A stretch of DNA of 6,203 bases from Leclercia sp. UBA7405 (GTDB taxonomy: Bacteria; Pseudomonadota; Gammaproteobacteria; Enterobacterales; Enterobacteriaceae). Each line of letters opens with the position of its first letter. Position 1 is the first letter of the stretch. A model generated the notes under the pieces. It was not told the origin of the DNA and made no database searches. It saw only the letters and a program-made list of their open reading frames with translations. Positions 1 to 5,651 of the stretch are shown here, piece after piece. A program made the translations under genes and the position numbers. Location: assembly GCA_002469605.1 (NCBI GenBank), contig DKMV01000097.1, forward strand, positions 545 to 6,747. The letters run 5' to 3'.

Positions 1-45
1 GACAAAGGAATATAAACATGGCAGAGGGGAGGCTAAAGGGGAAGA

Positions 46-79
46 GAAAAATCAAAAAGGCCAGCGGAGAGCTGACCTT
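46..79 (-). terminator. Rho-independent terminator downstream of ygdR
   Basis: Read on the minus strand, a 9-base stem AAGGTCAGC pairs with GCTGGCCTT (one G-U wobble) around a 5-base TCTCC loop. It is followed directly by TTTTTGATTTTTC. The hairpin begins 5 bases past the ygdR stop codon, so it should end the ygdR transcript. The other strand has no U-run after the hairpin, so it is not obviously bidirectional. Confidence 0.85.
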
Positions 80-84
80 AATAG

Positions 85-303
85 TTAACGCTCAATGATT
101 TGCGAAACCTCGTCGCGGTTAATCTGCATTGAGTTACCCTGCTGATCGCGATAGCTCACCAGACCGGTATCATCGTCGACTTCGGGTTTGCCGTCGGTCA
201 AAATCATACGACCATCTTTGGTCGCCATGACATAGTCGCTACTGCAACCGGAAACGGCAAACGCTAAACCAACAGCCGAGATTATTACTGCCCACTTTTT
301 CAT
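85..303 (-). CDS. ygdR: YgdI/YgdR family small lipoprotein
   Basis: A 72-residue secreted lipoprotein of the YgdI/YgdR (DUF903) family, whose function is not known. The N-terminus is a classic lipoprotein signal: MKK, a hydrophobic stretch (residues 4-17), then the lipobox V-S-G-C with the lipidated cysteine at position 20. Ser at +2 lacks the inner-membrane retention Asp, so outer-membrane sorting is expected. The mature part of about 53 residues contains the family's small beta-rich domain ([17 protein letters not shown], then [16 protein letters not shown]). The start is supported by a strong Shine-Dalgarno GAGGGGGTG at 308-316 on the minus strand. It lies 126 bases downstream of mutH in the same direction and ends in its own terminator. 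Processing would require Lgt, encoded in this same window. The name rests on recognised similarity to E. coli YgdR. The paralogue YgdI is the alternative, but the neighbourhood favours ygdR. Confidence 0.9.
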   Translation of the reverse strand: MKKWAVIISAVGLAFAVSGCSSDYVMATKDGRMILTDGKPEVDDDTGLVSYRDQQGNSMQINRDEVSQIIER

Positions 304-429
304 TTTTCACCCCCTCACTGGCTCATCGTGTTATTAGTGTAGTAATAACCTGCCGGGCGCGATCCGGAAAGTAGTAAAGTCTTAAAAAGCAGGGGATTGT
401 GGCCTTGAGCACGAAAAAGACGATAAAAA
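304..429. other. Short mutH-ygdR spacer lacking ygdQ
   Basis: A 126-base spacer separates the mutH stop from the ygdR start. In E. coli K-12, from memory, ygdQ (a TerC-family membrane protein gene of about 237 codons) sits between these two genes. No trace of it is visible here. There is no strong terminator after mutH, only a weak AT-only fold around the stop codon, so read-through from mutH into ygdR is possible. I could not identify a convincing -35/-10 pair for ygdR. Confidence 0.6.
330..349. repeat. 7-bp inverted repeat upstream of ygdR
   Basis: The arms GTTATTA and TAATAAC are perfectly complementary, with a 6-base GTGTAG spacer. The repeat lies about 27 bases upstream of the ygdR start codon, in the probable promoter or leader region. 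It is AT-rich, so a protein-binding site is more plausible than a stable RNA hairpin. Function unknown. Confidence 0.4.
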
Positions 430-1122
430 CTAGGTTTTCAGGAAAAAGTGCCGTGCCAGCAGTGCGCCAGTGAAGTTCTTTTTAAGGTAAAAGCCGCGGG
501 GCAGGGTAAGGATAAGCTCGCCGTGGGCGCCAATGGCTTCGGTGAGGGCTTTGCTGTTGGCCGCCTTAGGACGAAGCTGCAAAACCTCGCCATGACGGGC
601 GGTAATACGCTCTACCTGACCAAGCACAATCATGTCCATTAGCTCTTCCCAGTCGAGTCGCAGCTGGCGATCTTCCTCCTCGTTTGGGCTCCAGAGCAGC
701 GGCGAGCCTACCCGACGCTCGGCGAGAGGGATGGCGCGATCCCCTTCAACCGGCATCCAGAGCACCCGCTTCAGCTTGTGGCGCACATGGCTGGTTTCCC
801 AGCTAATGCCGGTATTGCCCGTCAGGGGCGCCACGCAGACAAAGGTGGTTTCCAGCGGCTTGCCCCGGCCATCGATGGGGATAGTCTTAAGTTCAACCCC
901 GAGGGCGGCGAAATCCTGTTCAGGTTTGCTGCCCGCGCTGGCACCTAACCACAGCTCCAGCAGCACGCCGGTCCAGCCTTTATCCCGCTTCAGATCCGCC
1001 GGAATGGGTAAACCTGCCAGCGCCGCCAGCTCCCCCAGCGAATAGCCCGCCAGCCGTTGCGCCTGATCCATTAAGTGCGCTTCGCTGGCAGGGGGAGAGG
1101 TTAACGGCATAAGAGAGGGCAT
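430..1122 (-). CDS. mutH: DNA mismatch repair endonuclease MutH
   Basis: Methyl-directed mismatch repair endonuclease. When activated by MutS and MutL at a mismatch, it nicks the unmethylated strand at hemimethylated GATC sites, marking the new strand for removal. The protein is 230 residues against 229 in E. coli, nearly collinear throughout. Catalytic residues of this PD-(D/E)xK type fold are visible: Glu56 in LLELWLG, the D-x6-E-x-K set Asp70, Glu77 and Lys79, and Lys116 in SHVRHKLKR. The C-terminal [15 protein letters not shown] and [12 protein letters not shown] segments are also typical. The N-terminus ([11 protein letters not shown]) differs from E. coli but aligns at its first Met. 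A second in-frame ATG at codon 5 (1108-1110) is possible, and neither start has a strong Shine-Dalgarno sequence. The gene is divergent from rppH across a 682-base gap containing DnaA boxes, and ygdR follows it. Confidence 0.97.
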   Translation of the reverse strand: MPSLMPLTSPPASEAHLMDQAQRLAGYSLGELAALAGLPIPADLKRDKGWTGVLLELWLGASAGSKPEQDFAALGVELKTIPIDGRGKPLETTFVCVAPLTGNTGISWETSHVRHKLKRVLWMPVEGDRAIPLAERRVGSPLLWSPNEEEDRQLRLDWEELMDMIVLGQVERITARHGEVLQLRPKAANSKALTEAIGAHGELILTLPRGFYLKKNFTGALLARHFFLKT

Positions 1123-1212
1123 AGGGTTACCATTTGGTTAAAAAATGAGCAGTTGTTTTCCACCGGTCTGGTGCAGTTTAGCGTTTTCCTGATACAGAAA
1201 ACAGATGCATGA

Positions 1213-1273
1213 TTTATAAGGGTTTTACCGAGATTTAAGCGACCATTTTCCCACAGCTAAAAAGGTTGTTCAA
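1213..1273 (-). promoter_or_regulatory. Candidate mutH promoter elements
   Basis: Read leftward, TTGAAC (1268-1273) and GAAAAT (1245-1250) are separated by 17 bases, each matching 4 of 6 consensus bases of a sigma-70 promoter. Further down, TATAAA (1213-1218) matches 5 of 6 bases of a -10 box but lacks a good -35. The first candidate's -10 overlaps the DnaA-like site TTTCCCACA, which would allow regulation by DnaA. Neither candidate is strong. Confidence 0.3.
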
Positions 1274-1309
1274 ATCTGGTCACTGGCAATAAACAGGATC
1301 TTACACCAT

Positions 1310-1344
1310 GTTATCCACAGAAAAATGGGATAACTGGTGATAAC
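1310..1344. repeat. GTTATC-type repeats around the DnaA box
   Basis: GTTATCC (1310-1316) and GGATAAC (1328-1334) form a perfect 7-bp inverted repeat with an 11-base spacer. A further GATAAC (1339-1344) repeats the second arm's GATAAC exactly 10 bases later. The first arm is part of a perfect DnaA box. The one-turn spacing suggests protein binding on one DNA face; the binding protein is not known. Confidence 0.45.
1311..1319 (+). promoter_or_regulatory. Perfect DnaA box
   Basis: TTATCCACA matches the strongest DnaA-box form exactly. It lies about 190 bases upstream of mutH and overlaps one arm of a GTTATCC/GGATAAC inverted repeat. Confidence 0.75.
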
Positions 1345-1429
1345 CCTGACTACTGTTTCGATTTACAGCCTTGACGTGGGGGCAAAATCGAATTTTCAGA
1401 CAAAAGATGCCTAACTTATTGGCACAATC

Positions 1430-1438
1430 TGTGGATAA
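1430..1438 (-). promoter_or_regulatory. Perfect DnaA box, inverted
   Basis: TGTGGATAA on the plus strand is the exact complement of TTATCCACA. It faces the box at 1311-1319, with 110 bases between them. Confidence 0.75.
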
Positions 1439-1476
1439 AACGGGCGCTGCTCGATCTTTCATCAACGCCAGGATCT

Positions 1477-1502
1477 TAAGAGTGAGCCATATCACACTCT
1501 TA
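1477..1502. promoter_or_regulatory. Inverted repeat with CRP-like core
   Basis: TAAGAGTG (1477-1484) and CACTCTTA (1495-1502) are perfect 8-bp arms with a 10-base spacer. Inside, AGTGA-N6-TCACA (1481-1496) matches 9 of 10 conserved bases of the CRP consensus TGTGA-N6-TCACA. It lies between the two divergent genes, more than 300 bases from either start codon, and I could not tie it to a clear promoter. It may be a CRP site or another palindromic operator. Confidence 0.4.
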
Positions 1503-1531
1503 CCTTTTGAACGGTGTATTAGTCTATTAAC

Positions 1532-1573
1532 TGCATGAATTATTTTATGTTATTAAAATCGATACTTCATGCA
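1532..1573. repeat. 8-bp inverted repeat with AT-rich centre
   Basis: TGCATGAA (1532-1539) and TTCATGCA (1566-1573) are perfect complements separated by 26 bases of mostly A and T. The arms could be paired operators or a cruciform-prone site. There is no U-run that would make it a terminator. Confidence 0.4.
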
Positions 1574-1750
1574 ATATTCAGAGCAGTCTGGGTTGTCCAT
1601 CGGTAATTCCATACTTCTTCACAACTCTATCCACAGAAAAAGTGAATAAAATGGCCTCTTATTACCAGCATCTGTTTATAACTCAGCTTAAATTTGTGAA
1701 TTATTCAATTGTTATTAGTCCACAGGCCTGAAAGAGAGTGGTTTACCGCC

Positions 1751-1764
1751 TCACAGGAGTGTGA
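1751..1764. repeat. Short inverted repeat before rppH
   Basis: TCACA-GGAG-TGTGA is a perfect 5-bp inverted repeat just upstream of the AT-rich element before rppH. The half-sites resemble CRP half-sites but are in the wrong order and spacing for CRP. It would sit around the -35 region if the -10 is at about 1775-1784. Confidence 0.3.
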
Positions 1765-1774
1765 AACAATCATT

Positions 1775-1784
1775 TATATATAAG
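1775..1784 (+). promoter_or_regulatory. Possible -10 region for rppH-ptsP
   Basis: TATATATAAG offers several overlapping -10-like hexamers 20-30 bases before the rppH start codon. No recognisable -35 lies at the right distance, so any promoter here is weak, depends on an activator, or is not the main one. Confidence 0.3.
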
Positions 1785-1804
1785 GTTTAGTTTGAGGTAG
1801 TCCG

Positions 1805-2335
1805 GTGATTGATGACGATGGCTACCGCCCGAATGTCGGAATCGTAATTTGTAATCGTCAGGGGCAGGTGATGTGGGCCCGGCGATATGGCCAACACTCC
1901 TGGCAATTTCCTCAGGGGGGGATCAACCCCGGCGAGACGCCAGAGCAGGCGATGTATCGTGAGCTGTTCGAAGAAGTTGGCTTAAGCCGCAAGGATGTCC
2001 GTATTCTTGCTTCGACCCGCAACTGGTTGCGTTACAAGTTACCGAAACGTTTGGTGCGTTGGGACACAAAGCCGGTATGTATCGGCCAGAAACAGAAATG
2101 GTTTCTTCTGCAATTGGTGAGCAGCGATGCAGATATCAATATGCAAACCAGCAGTACGCCGGAGTTCGACGGCTGGCGCTGGGTCAGCTACTGGTATCCT
2201 GTACGGCAGGTCGTGTCGTTTAAGCGCGACGTTTACCGCAGGGTGATGAAAGAGTTTGCAGGTGCCGTCATGACGCTTCAGGAGGCCGCTCCGAAGCCGC
2301 AAAGCGCACCTGCCTGGCGACGTAAAAGAGGTTAA
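1805..2335 (+). CDS. rppH: RNA pyrophosphohydrolase RppH (Nudix hydrolase)
   Basis: Removes pyrophosphate (or phosphate) from the 5' end of primary transcripts, leaving a monophosphate that stimulates RNase E cleavage and mRNA decay. The protein has 176 residues, the same length as E. coli RppH, and is nearly identical over the first 150. The Nudix box runs from Gly38 to Leu60 and fits G-x5-E-x7-R-E-U-x-E-E-x-G-U exactly: Gly38, Glu44, Arg52, Glu53, Glu56, Glu57, Gly59. The catalytic glutamates are therefore all present. The C-terminal tail ends in a basic WRRKRG and is the most divergent part. The start is GTG, chosen because it gives the E. coli N-terminus ([10 protein letters not shown]) and has GAGG at 1794-1797 seven bases upstream. 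ptsP follows after 12 bases, suggesting co-transcription. The gene is also known as nudH. Confidence 0.97.
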   Translation: MIDDDGYRPNVGIVICNRQGQVMWARRYGQHSWQFPQGGINPGETPEQAMYRELFEEVGLSRKDVRILASTRNWLRYKLPKRLVRWDTKPVCIGQKQKWFLLQLVSSDADINMQTSSTPEFDGWRWVSYWYPVRQVVSFKRDVYRRVMKEFAGAVMTLQEAAPKPQSAPAWRRKRG

Positions 2336-2347
2336 GCTACGCACATT

Positions 2348-4594
2348 ATGCTCACTCGCCTGCGAGAAATAGTCGAGAAGGTGGCCAGCGCTCCACGGCT
2401 CAATGAGGCGCTGGATATTCTGGTCACCGAGATCTGTCTTGCGATGGAAACCGAGGTCTGTTCGGTCTACCTGGCCGACCATGACCGGCGCTGTTATTAC
2501 CTGATGGCCACCCGCGGGTTAAAAAAACCGCGTGGCCGCACCGTCGCACTCGCATTTGACGAAGGTATCGTCGGGCTGGTAGGACGCCTGGCAGAGCCTA
2601 TCAACCTTGCGGATGCCCAGAAACATCCCAGCTTTAAATATATCCCCGCCGTAAAAGAGGAGCGCTTCCGGGCGTTTCTCGGCGTGCCTATTATTCAGCG
2701 CCGCCAGTTGCTTGGCGTGCTGGTGGTACAGCAGCGCGAGCTGCGCCAGTACGACGAAAGCGAAGAGTCCTTCCTCGTTACCCTTGCCACGCAGATGGCC
2801 GCTATTCTCTCTCAGTCCCAGCTTGCCGCCCTGTTTGGCCAGTATCGCCAGACGCGCATCCGTGCGCTGCCCGCTTCTCCCGGGGTCGCCATCGCGGAAG
2901 GGTGGATGGACGCCACGCTGCCGTTAATGGAGCAGGTTTACGAAGCCTCTACGCTGGATACCGCCCTCGAGCGCGAGCGCCTCACCGGCGCCCTTGAAGA
3001 GGCGGCCAACGAATTTCGTCGCTACAGCAAACGTTTTTCAGCAGGCGCGCAGAAAGAGACCGCCGCCATTTTCGATCTCTACTCGCACCTGCTCTCCGAT
3101 GCCCGCCTGCGCCGGGAGCTGTTTAACGAGGTCGATAACGGCTCGGTGGCCGAGTGGGCCGTTAAGAAAATCATTGAGAAATTCGCCGAACAGTTTGCCT
3201 CGCTGACCGATGGCTATCTGAAAGAGCGCGCCGGCGATCTGCGCACCCTGGGACAGCGTCTGCTGTTCCACCTTGATGACACCATCCAGGGGGCTAACGC
3301 CTGGCCCGAGCGCTTTGTGCTGGTGGCCGATGAACTCTCGGCGACCACCCTGGCTGAACTTCCCCAGGACCGGCTGACCGGCATAGTGGTGCGCGACGGC
3401 GCCGCCAACTCACACGCCGCGATTATGGTGCGCGCGCTGGGGATCCCAACCGTGATGGGGGCGGATATACAGCCCTCGGTTCTGCACCGGCGTACGCTGG
3501 TGGTGGACGGCTACCGCGGCGAACTGCTGGTCGATCCCGAGCCGGTTATTCTTAATGAATATCAGCGGCTCATTAACGAAGAGAACGAGTTAAGCCGCCT
3601 GGCGGAAGACGACGTGAATCTTCCCGCCGCGCTGAAAAGCGGCGAGCGGATTAAAGTAATGCTCAACGCAGGCCTGAGCCCGGAGCATGAAGAGAAGCTC
3701 GGCAGCCGCATCGACGGCATCGGCCTCTATCGCACCGAAATCCCCTTTATGCTGCAAAGCGGCTTCCCGTCCGAAGAGGAGCAGGTGGCGCAGTATCAGG
3801 GCATGCTGCAGATGTTCAACGACAAGCCCGTGACGCTGCGCACCCTTGATGTGGGGGCCGATAAACAGCTGCCCTATATGCCTATCAGCGAAGAGAACCC
3901 CTGTCTGGGCTGGCGCGGGATCCGCATCACCCTCGACCAGCCGGAGATCTTCCTGATCCAGGTTCGCGCCATGCTGCGCGCCAATGCGGCAACCGGCAAC
4001 CTCAGCATTCTTCTGCCGATGGTCACCAGCATCGACGAGGTCGACGAGGCGAAACGGCTGATCGAGCGCGCCGGGCGTGAAGTTGAAGAGATGATCGGCT
4101 ATGCGATCCCGAAACCGCGGATTGGCGTGATGCTGGAAGTGCCCTCCATGGTCTTTATGCTCCTGCAGCTGGCCTCACGGGTGGATTTCATCTCGGTGGG
4201 CACGAACGATCTTACCCAGTATATGCTGGCGGTGGATCGCAACAATACCAGGGTTGCCAGCATCTACGACAGCCTGCATCCGGCGATGCTGCGCGTGCTG
4301 GCGATGATTGCCGGTGAAGCTGAAAGGCTGGGGCTGGATCTGCGTTTATGCGGTGAAATGGCCGGCGACTCCATGTGCGTGGCGATCCTGATTGGTCTCG
4401 GCTTCCGCCACCTCTCCATGAACGGTCGCTCCGTAGCGCGCGTGAAGTACCTGTTGCGCCACATTACCTATGAAGAGGCGCAACAGCTGGCGCAGCGTAG
4501 CCTGGAAGCCCAGCTGGCAACAGAAGTGCGCCATCAGGTGGCGGCATTTATGGAGCGCCGCGGCATGGGCGGCCTGATCCGCGGCGGCCGCTAA
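2348..4594 (+). CDS. ptsP: Phosphoenolpyruvate-protein phosphotransferase PtsP (Enzyme I-Ntr)
   Basis: First enzyme of the nitrogen phosphotransferase relay: it takes phosphate from phosphoenolpyruvate and passes it to NPr (PtsO) and on to EIIA-Ntr (PtsN), a regulatory chain affecting potassium and nitrogen physiology. At 748 residues it has the E. coli length. Domains in order: N-terminal GAF sensor (about 17-155), the NPr-interacting part of the Enzyme I N-domain (about 170-300), the phosphohistidine domain with active His356 in AANSHAAIM, and the C-terminal PEP-binding barrel (about 420-700). Barrel residues are Arg462 (GLYRTE), Glu597 (MLEVPSM), Asp621 (GTNDLTQ) and catalytic Cys668 (RLCGEMAGD). 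Their spacings match those of the sugar Enzyme I residues 296, 431, 455 and 502. The ATG has only a distant AAGAGGT (2326-2332) upstream, inside the end of rppH, so translation may be coupled to rppH. A hairpin follows the stop codon. Confidence 0.97.
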   Translation: MLTRLREIVEKVASAPRLNEALDILVTEICLAMETEVCSVYLADHDRRCYYLMATRGLKKPRGRTVALAFDEGIVGLVGRLAEPINLADAQKHPSFKYIPAVKEERFRAFLGVPIIQRRQLLGVLVVQQRELRQYDESEESFLVTLATQMAAILSQSQLAALFGQYRQTRIRALPASPGVAIAEGWMDATLPLMEQVYEASTLDTALERERLTGALEEAANEFRRYSKRFSAGAQKETAAIFDLYSHLLSDARLRRELFNEVDNGSVAEWAVKKIIEKFAEQFASLTDGYLKERAGDLRTLGQRLLFHLDDTIQGANAWPERFVLVADELSATTLAELPQDRLTGIVVRDGAANSHAAIMVRALGIPTVMGADIQPSVLHRRTLVVDGYRGELLVDPEPVILNEYQRLINEENELSRLAEDDVNLPAALKSGERIKVMLNAGLSPEHEEKLGSRIDGIGLYRTEIPFMLQSGFPSEEEQVAQYQGMLQMFNDKPVTLRTLDVGADKQLPYMPISEENPCLGWRGIRITLDQPEIFLIQVRAMLRANAATGNLSILLPMVTSIDEVDEAKRLIERAGREVEEMIGYAIPKPRIGVMLEVPSMVFMLLQLASRVDFISVGTNDLTQYMLAVDRNNTRVASIYDSLHPAMLRVLAMIAGEAERLGLDLRLCGEMAGDSMCVAILIGLGFRHLSMNGRSVARVKYLLRHITYEEAQQLAQRSLEAQLATEVRHQVAAFMERRGMGGLIRGGR

Positions 4595-4600
4595 AGGGAG

Positions 4601-4637
4601 ATACCCTCCCGGCAACGCGAGGGTATACATATCTTTT
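4601..4637 (+). terminator. Probable terminator after ptsP
   Basis: ATACCCTC (4601-4608) and GAGGGTAT (4619-4626) form a perfect 8-bp stem with a 10-base loop, starting 6 bases past the ptsP stop. It is followed by ACATATCTTTT, a modest T-rich tract, so termination may be partial. It separates rppH-ptsP from lgt-thyA. Confidence 0.55.
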
Positions 4638-4669
4638 ACAACTTCAGCACCGCCTCACCCTTTCCCTTA

Positions 4670-4678
4670 TGCTATGAT
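4670..4678 (+). promoter_or_regulatory. Extended -10 promoter for lgt-thyA
   Basis: TGCTATGAT is a perfect TGn extension followed by TATGAT, which matches 5 of 6 bases of the -10 consensus. No good -35 is present at 16-18 bases upstream, as is common for extended -10 promoters. Transcription from about 4685 would give a leader of roughly 85 bases before lgt. Confidence 0.55.
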
Positions 4679-4694
4679 CCGCAACTCTGGAGCC

Positions 4695-4717
4695 CCCGCT
4701 AAAACCGGGCGTGCATT
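4695..4717 (+). other. Small hairpin in the lgt leader
   Basis: CCCG (4695-4698) and CGGG (4706-4709) can pair around a CTAAAAC loop. A T-run (4715-4719) lies a few bases later. The stem is short, so it could be a weak attenuator or nothing. Confidence 0.25.
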
Positions 4718-4769
4718 TTTACCGCTGTCCACCTTCTTTCGGCGGAATAACAAGATCCTGTGGTGACAG

Positions 4770-5645
4770 ATGAATAGTGGCTATCTGCATTTTCCGGAGT
4801 TCGATCCGGTAATTTTCTCAATTGGACCCGTTGCGCTTCACTGGTACGGACTGATGTATCTGATTGGTTTCATCTTTGCCATGTGGCTGGCTGGCCGTCG
4901 CGCCTCCCGCCCCGGCAGCGGCTGGACCAAAAACGAAGTGGAAAACCTGCTCTATGCTGGCTTCCTCGGGGTGTTCCTGGGCGGGCGTATCGGCTACGTG
5001 TTGTTCTATAACTTCCCGCTCTTCCTTAGCGATCCGCTCTATCTGTTCCGCGTCTGGGACGGCGGCATGTCCTTCCACGGCGGCCTGATTGGCGTGATCC
5101 TGGTGATGGTCATTTTCGCGTACCGCACCAAACGCCACTTCTTCCAGGTAGCGGATTTTATTGCACCGCTGATCCCCTTTGGGCTTGGAGCAGGACGCCT
5201 CGGCAACTTTATCAACGGCGAACTATGGGGCCGCGTCGATCCGAACGTGCCATTCACCATGCTCTTCCCGGCCTCCCGCACCGAAGATATGGCGCTGCTG
5301 CCTTCGCATCCGGAGTGGCAATCTATTTTCGATACCTACGGCGTACTGCCGCGCCATATGTCCCAGCTGTACGAGATGGTGCTTGAAGGCGCCGTGCTGT
5401 TTATCATTCTGAACCTGTTTATCCGCAAGCCGCGCCCGATGGGTGCCGTCTCGGGCCTGTTCCTGATTGGCTACGGCGCGTTTCGCATCATCGTTGAGTT
5501 CTTCCGCCAGCCGGATGCGCAGTTTACCGGCGAGTGGGTGCAGTACATCAGCATGGGCCAGATCCTTTCTATCCCGATGATTGTTGCGGGTGCCATCATG
5601 ATGATCTGGGCTTATCGTCGTCGCCCACAGCAGCAGCTCTCCTGA
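4770..5645 (+). CDS. lgt: Prolipoprotein diacylglyceryl transferase Lgt
   Basis: Inner-membrane enzyme that transfers diacylglyceryl from phosphatidylglycerol to the lipobox cysteine of prolipoproteins, the first step of lipoprotein maturation. The protein has 291 residues, as in E. coli, with about seven hydrophobic membrane segments. Residues important in the family are present: Tyr26, His103 in the HGG motif, Arg143 and Asn146 in the Lgt signature [16 protein letters not shown] (139-154), Glu151, Arg239 and Glu243. An oddity is Met197 in RHMSQLYE, where E. coli and most Lgt proteins have Pro. The ATG at 4770 is the only likely start, because an in-frame TGA lies two codons upstream. The Shine-Dalgarno sequence (GGTGA) is weak and close. 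The start matches the E. coli N-terminus ([14 protein letters not shown]). thyA follows 6 bases after the stop. Confidence 0.97.
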   Translation: MNSGYLHFPEFDPVIFSIGPVALHWYGLMYLIGFIFAMWLAGRRASRPGSGWTKNEVENLLYAGFLGVFLGGRIGYVLFYNFPLFLSDPLYLFRVWDGGMSFHGGLIGVILVMVIFAYRTKRHFFQVADFIAPLIPFGLGAGRLGNFINGELWGRVDPNVPFTMLFPASRTEDMALLPSHPEWQSIFDTYGVLPRHMSQLYEMVLEGAVLFIILNLFIRKPRPMGAVSGLFLIGYGAFRIIVEFFRQPDAQFTGEWVQYISMGQILSIPMIVAGAIMMIWAYRRRPQQQLS

Positions 5646-5649
5646 GGAA
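5644..5649 (+). promoter_or_regulatory. thyA ribosome-binding site overlapping the lgt stop
   Basis: GAGGAA starts within the TGA stop codon of lgt and lies two bases before the thyA ATG triplet's CC spacer. This fixes the thyA start and implies translational coupling between the two genes, an arrangement also known in E. coli. Confidence 0.8.
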
Positions 5650-5651
5650 CC

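Larger units (their letters stand above)
1156..1724. promoter_or_regulatory. DnaA-box cluster
   Basis: Against the consensus TTWTNCACA, two sites match perfectly (listed separately). Single-mismatch sites are TTTTCCACC (1156-1164, +), TTTCCCACA (1247-1255, +), CTATCCACA (1627-1635, +), TTATTCACT (1641-1649, -), TTATAAACA (1673-1681, -) and TAATTCACA (1695-1703, -). A weaker TAGTCCACA lies at 1716-1724. The sites fall into a left group around the presumed mutH promoter and a right group of four between 1627 and 1703, upstream of rppH. DnaA is the replication initiator and also a transcription regulator. I recall that high-affinity DnaA binding near mutH has been reported in E. coli, which would fit, but I cannot confirm it here. 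Some of the one-mismatch sites may be chance in AT-rich DNA. Confidence 0.65.
1123..1804. other. Long AT-rich divergent intergenic region mutH/rppH
   Basis: This 682-base region has no gene I can support. It is much more AT-rich than the flanking coding DNA, especially at 1520-1580, 1660-1720 and 1765-1790. It carries candidate promoters for mutH (leftward) and rppH (rightward), a cluster of DnaA boxes, three GATCTT hexamers (1297-1302, 1453-1458, 1472-1477) and several inverted repeats, each listed separately. The longest open frame, 64 codons on the minus strand (1301-1495), has no recognised similarity and no good ribosome-binding site, and both perfect DnaA boxes lie inside it. E. coli has a small questionable ORF, ygdT, annotated in this gap; I see no clear counterpart. 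Confidence 0.7.

Noticed and set aside
18..98. Small plus-strand frame starting ATGGCAGAGGGG after an AAAGGA sequence
   Set aside because: It reads through the ygdR terminator in the antisense direction, is only 26 codons long, very basic, and has no recognised similarity.
421..445. Possible terminator at the end of mutH (AAAAC-CTA-GTTTT)
   Set aside because: The stem is nearly all A-T, has a 3-base loop and overlaps the stop codon; too weak to call.
448..1045. Two overlapping plus-strand frames opposite mutH
   Set aside because: Serine/arginine-rich shadow translations of mutH, which is intact and certain on the other strand.
1301..1495. 64-codon open frame on the minus strand in the mutH-rppH gap
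   Set aside because: No good ribosome-binding site, no recognised similarity, and its sequence contains the DnaA boxes and overlaps the CRP-like palindrome. More likely regulatory DNA that happens to be open.
1751..1764. CRP site suggested by TCACA and TGTGA half-sites
   Set aside because: The half-sites are in reverse order and only 4 bases apart, which does not fit TGTGA-N6-TCACA. Kept only as an inverted repeat.
1123..1804. IHF site accompanying the DnaA boxes, as in datA or oriC
   Set aside because: Several partial matches to WATCAANNNNTTR were seen, all with two or more mismatches; none is convincing.
4346..4630. 94-codon minus-strand frame over the end of ptsP and its terminator
   Set aside because: Antisense shadow of ptsP; starts inside the terminator hairpin region and has no recognised similarity.
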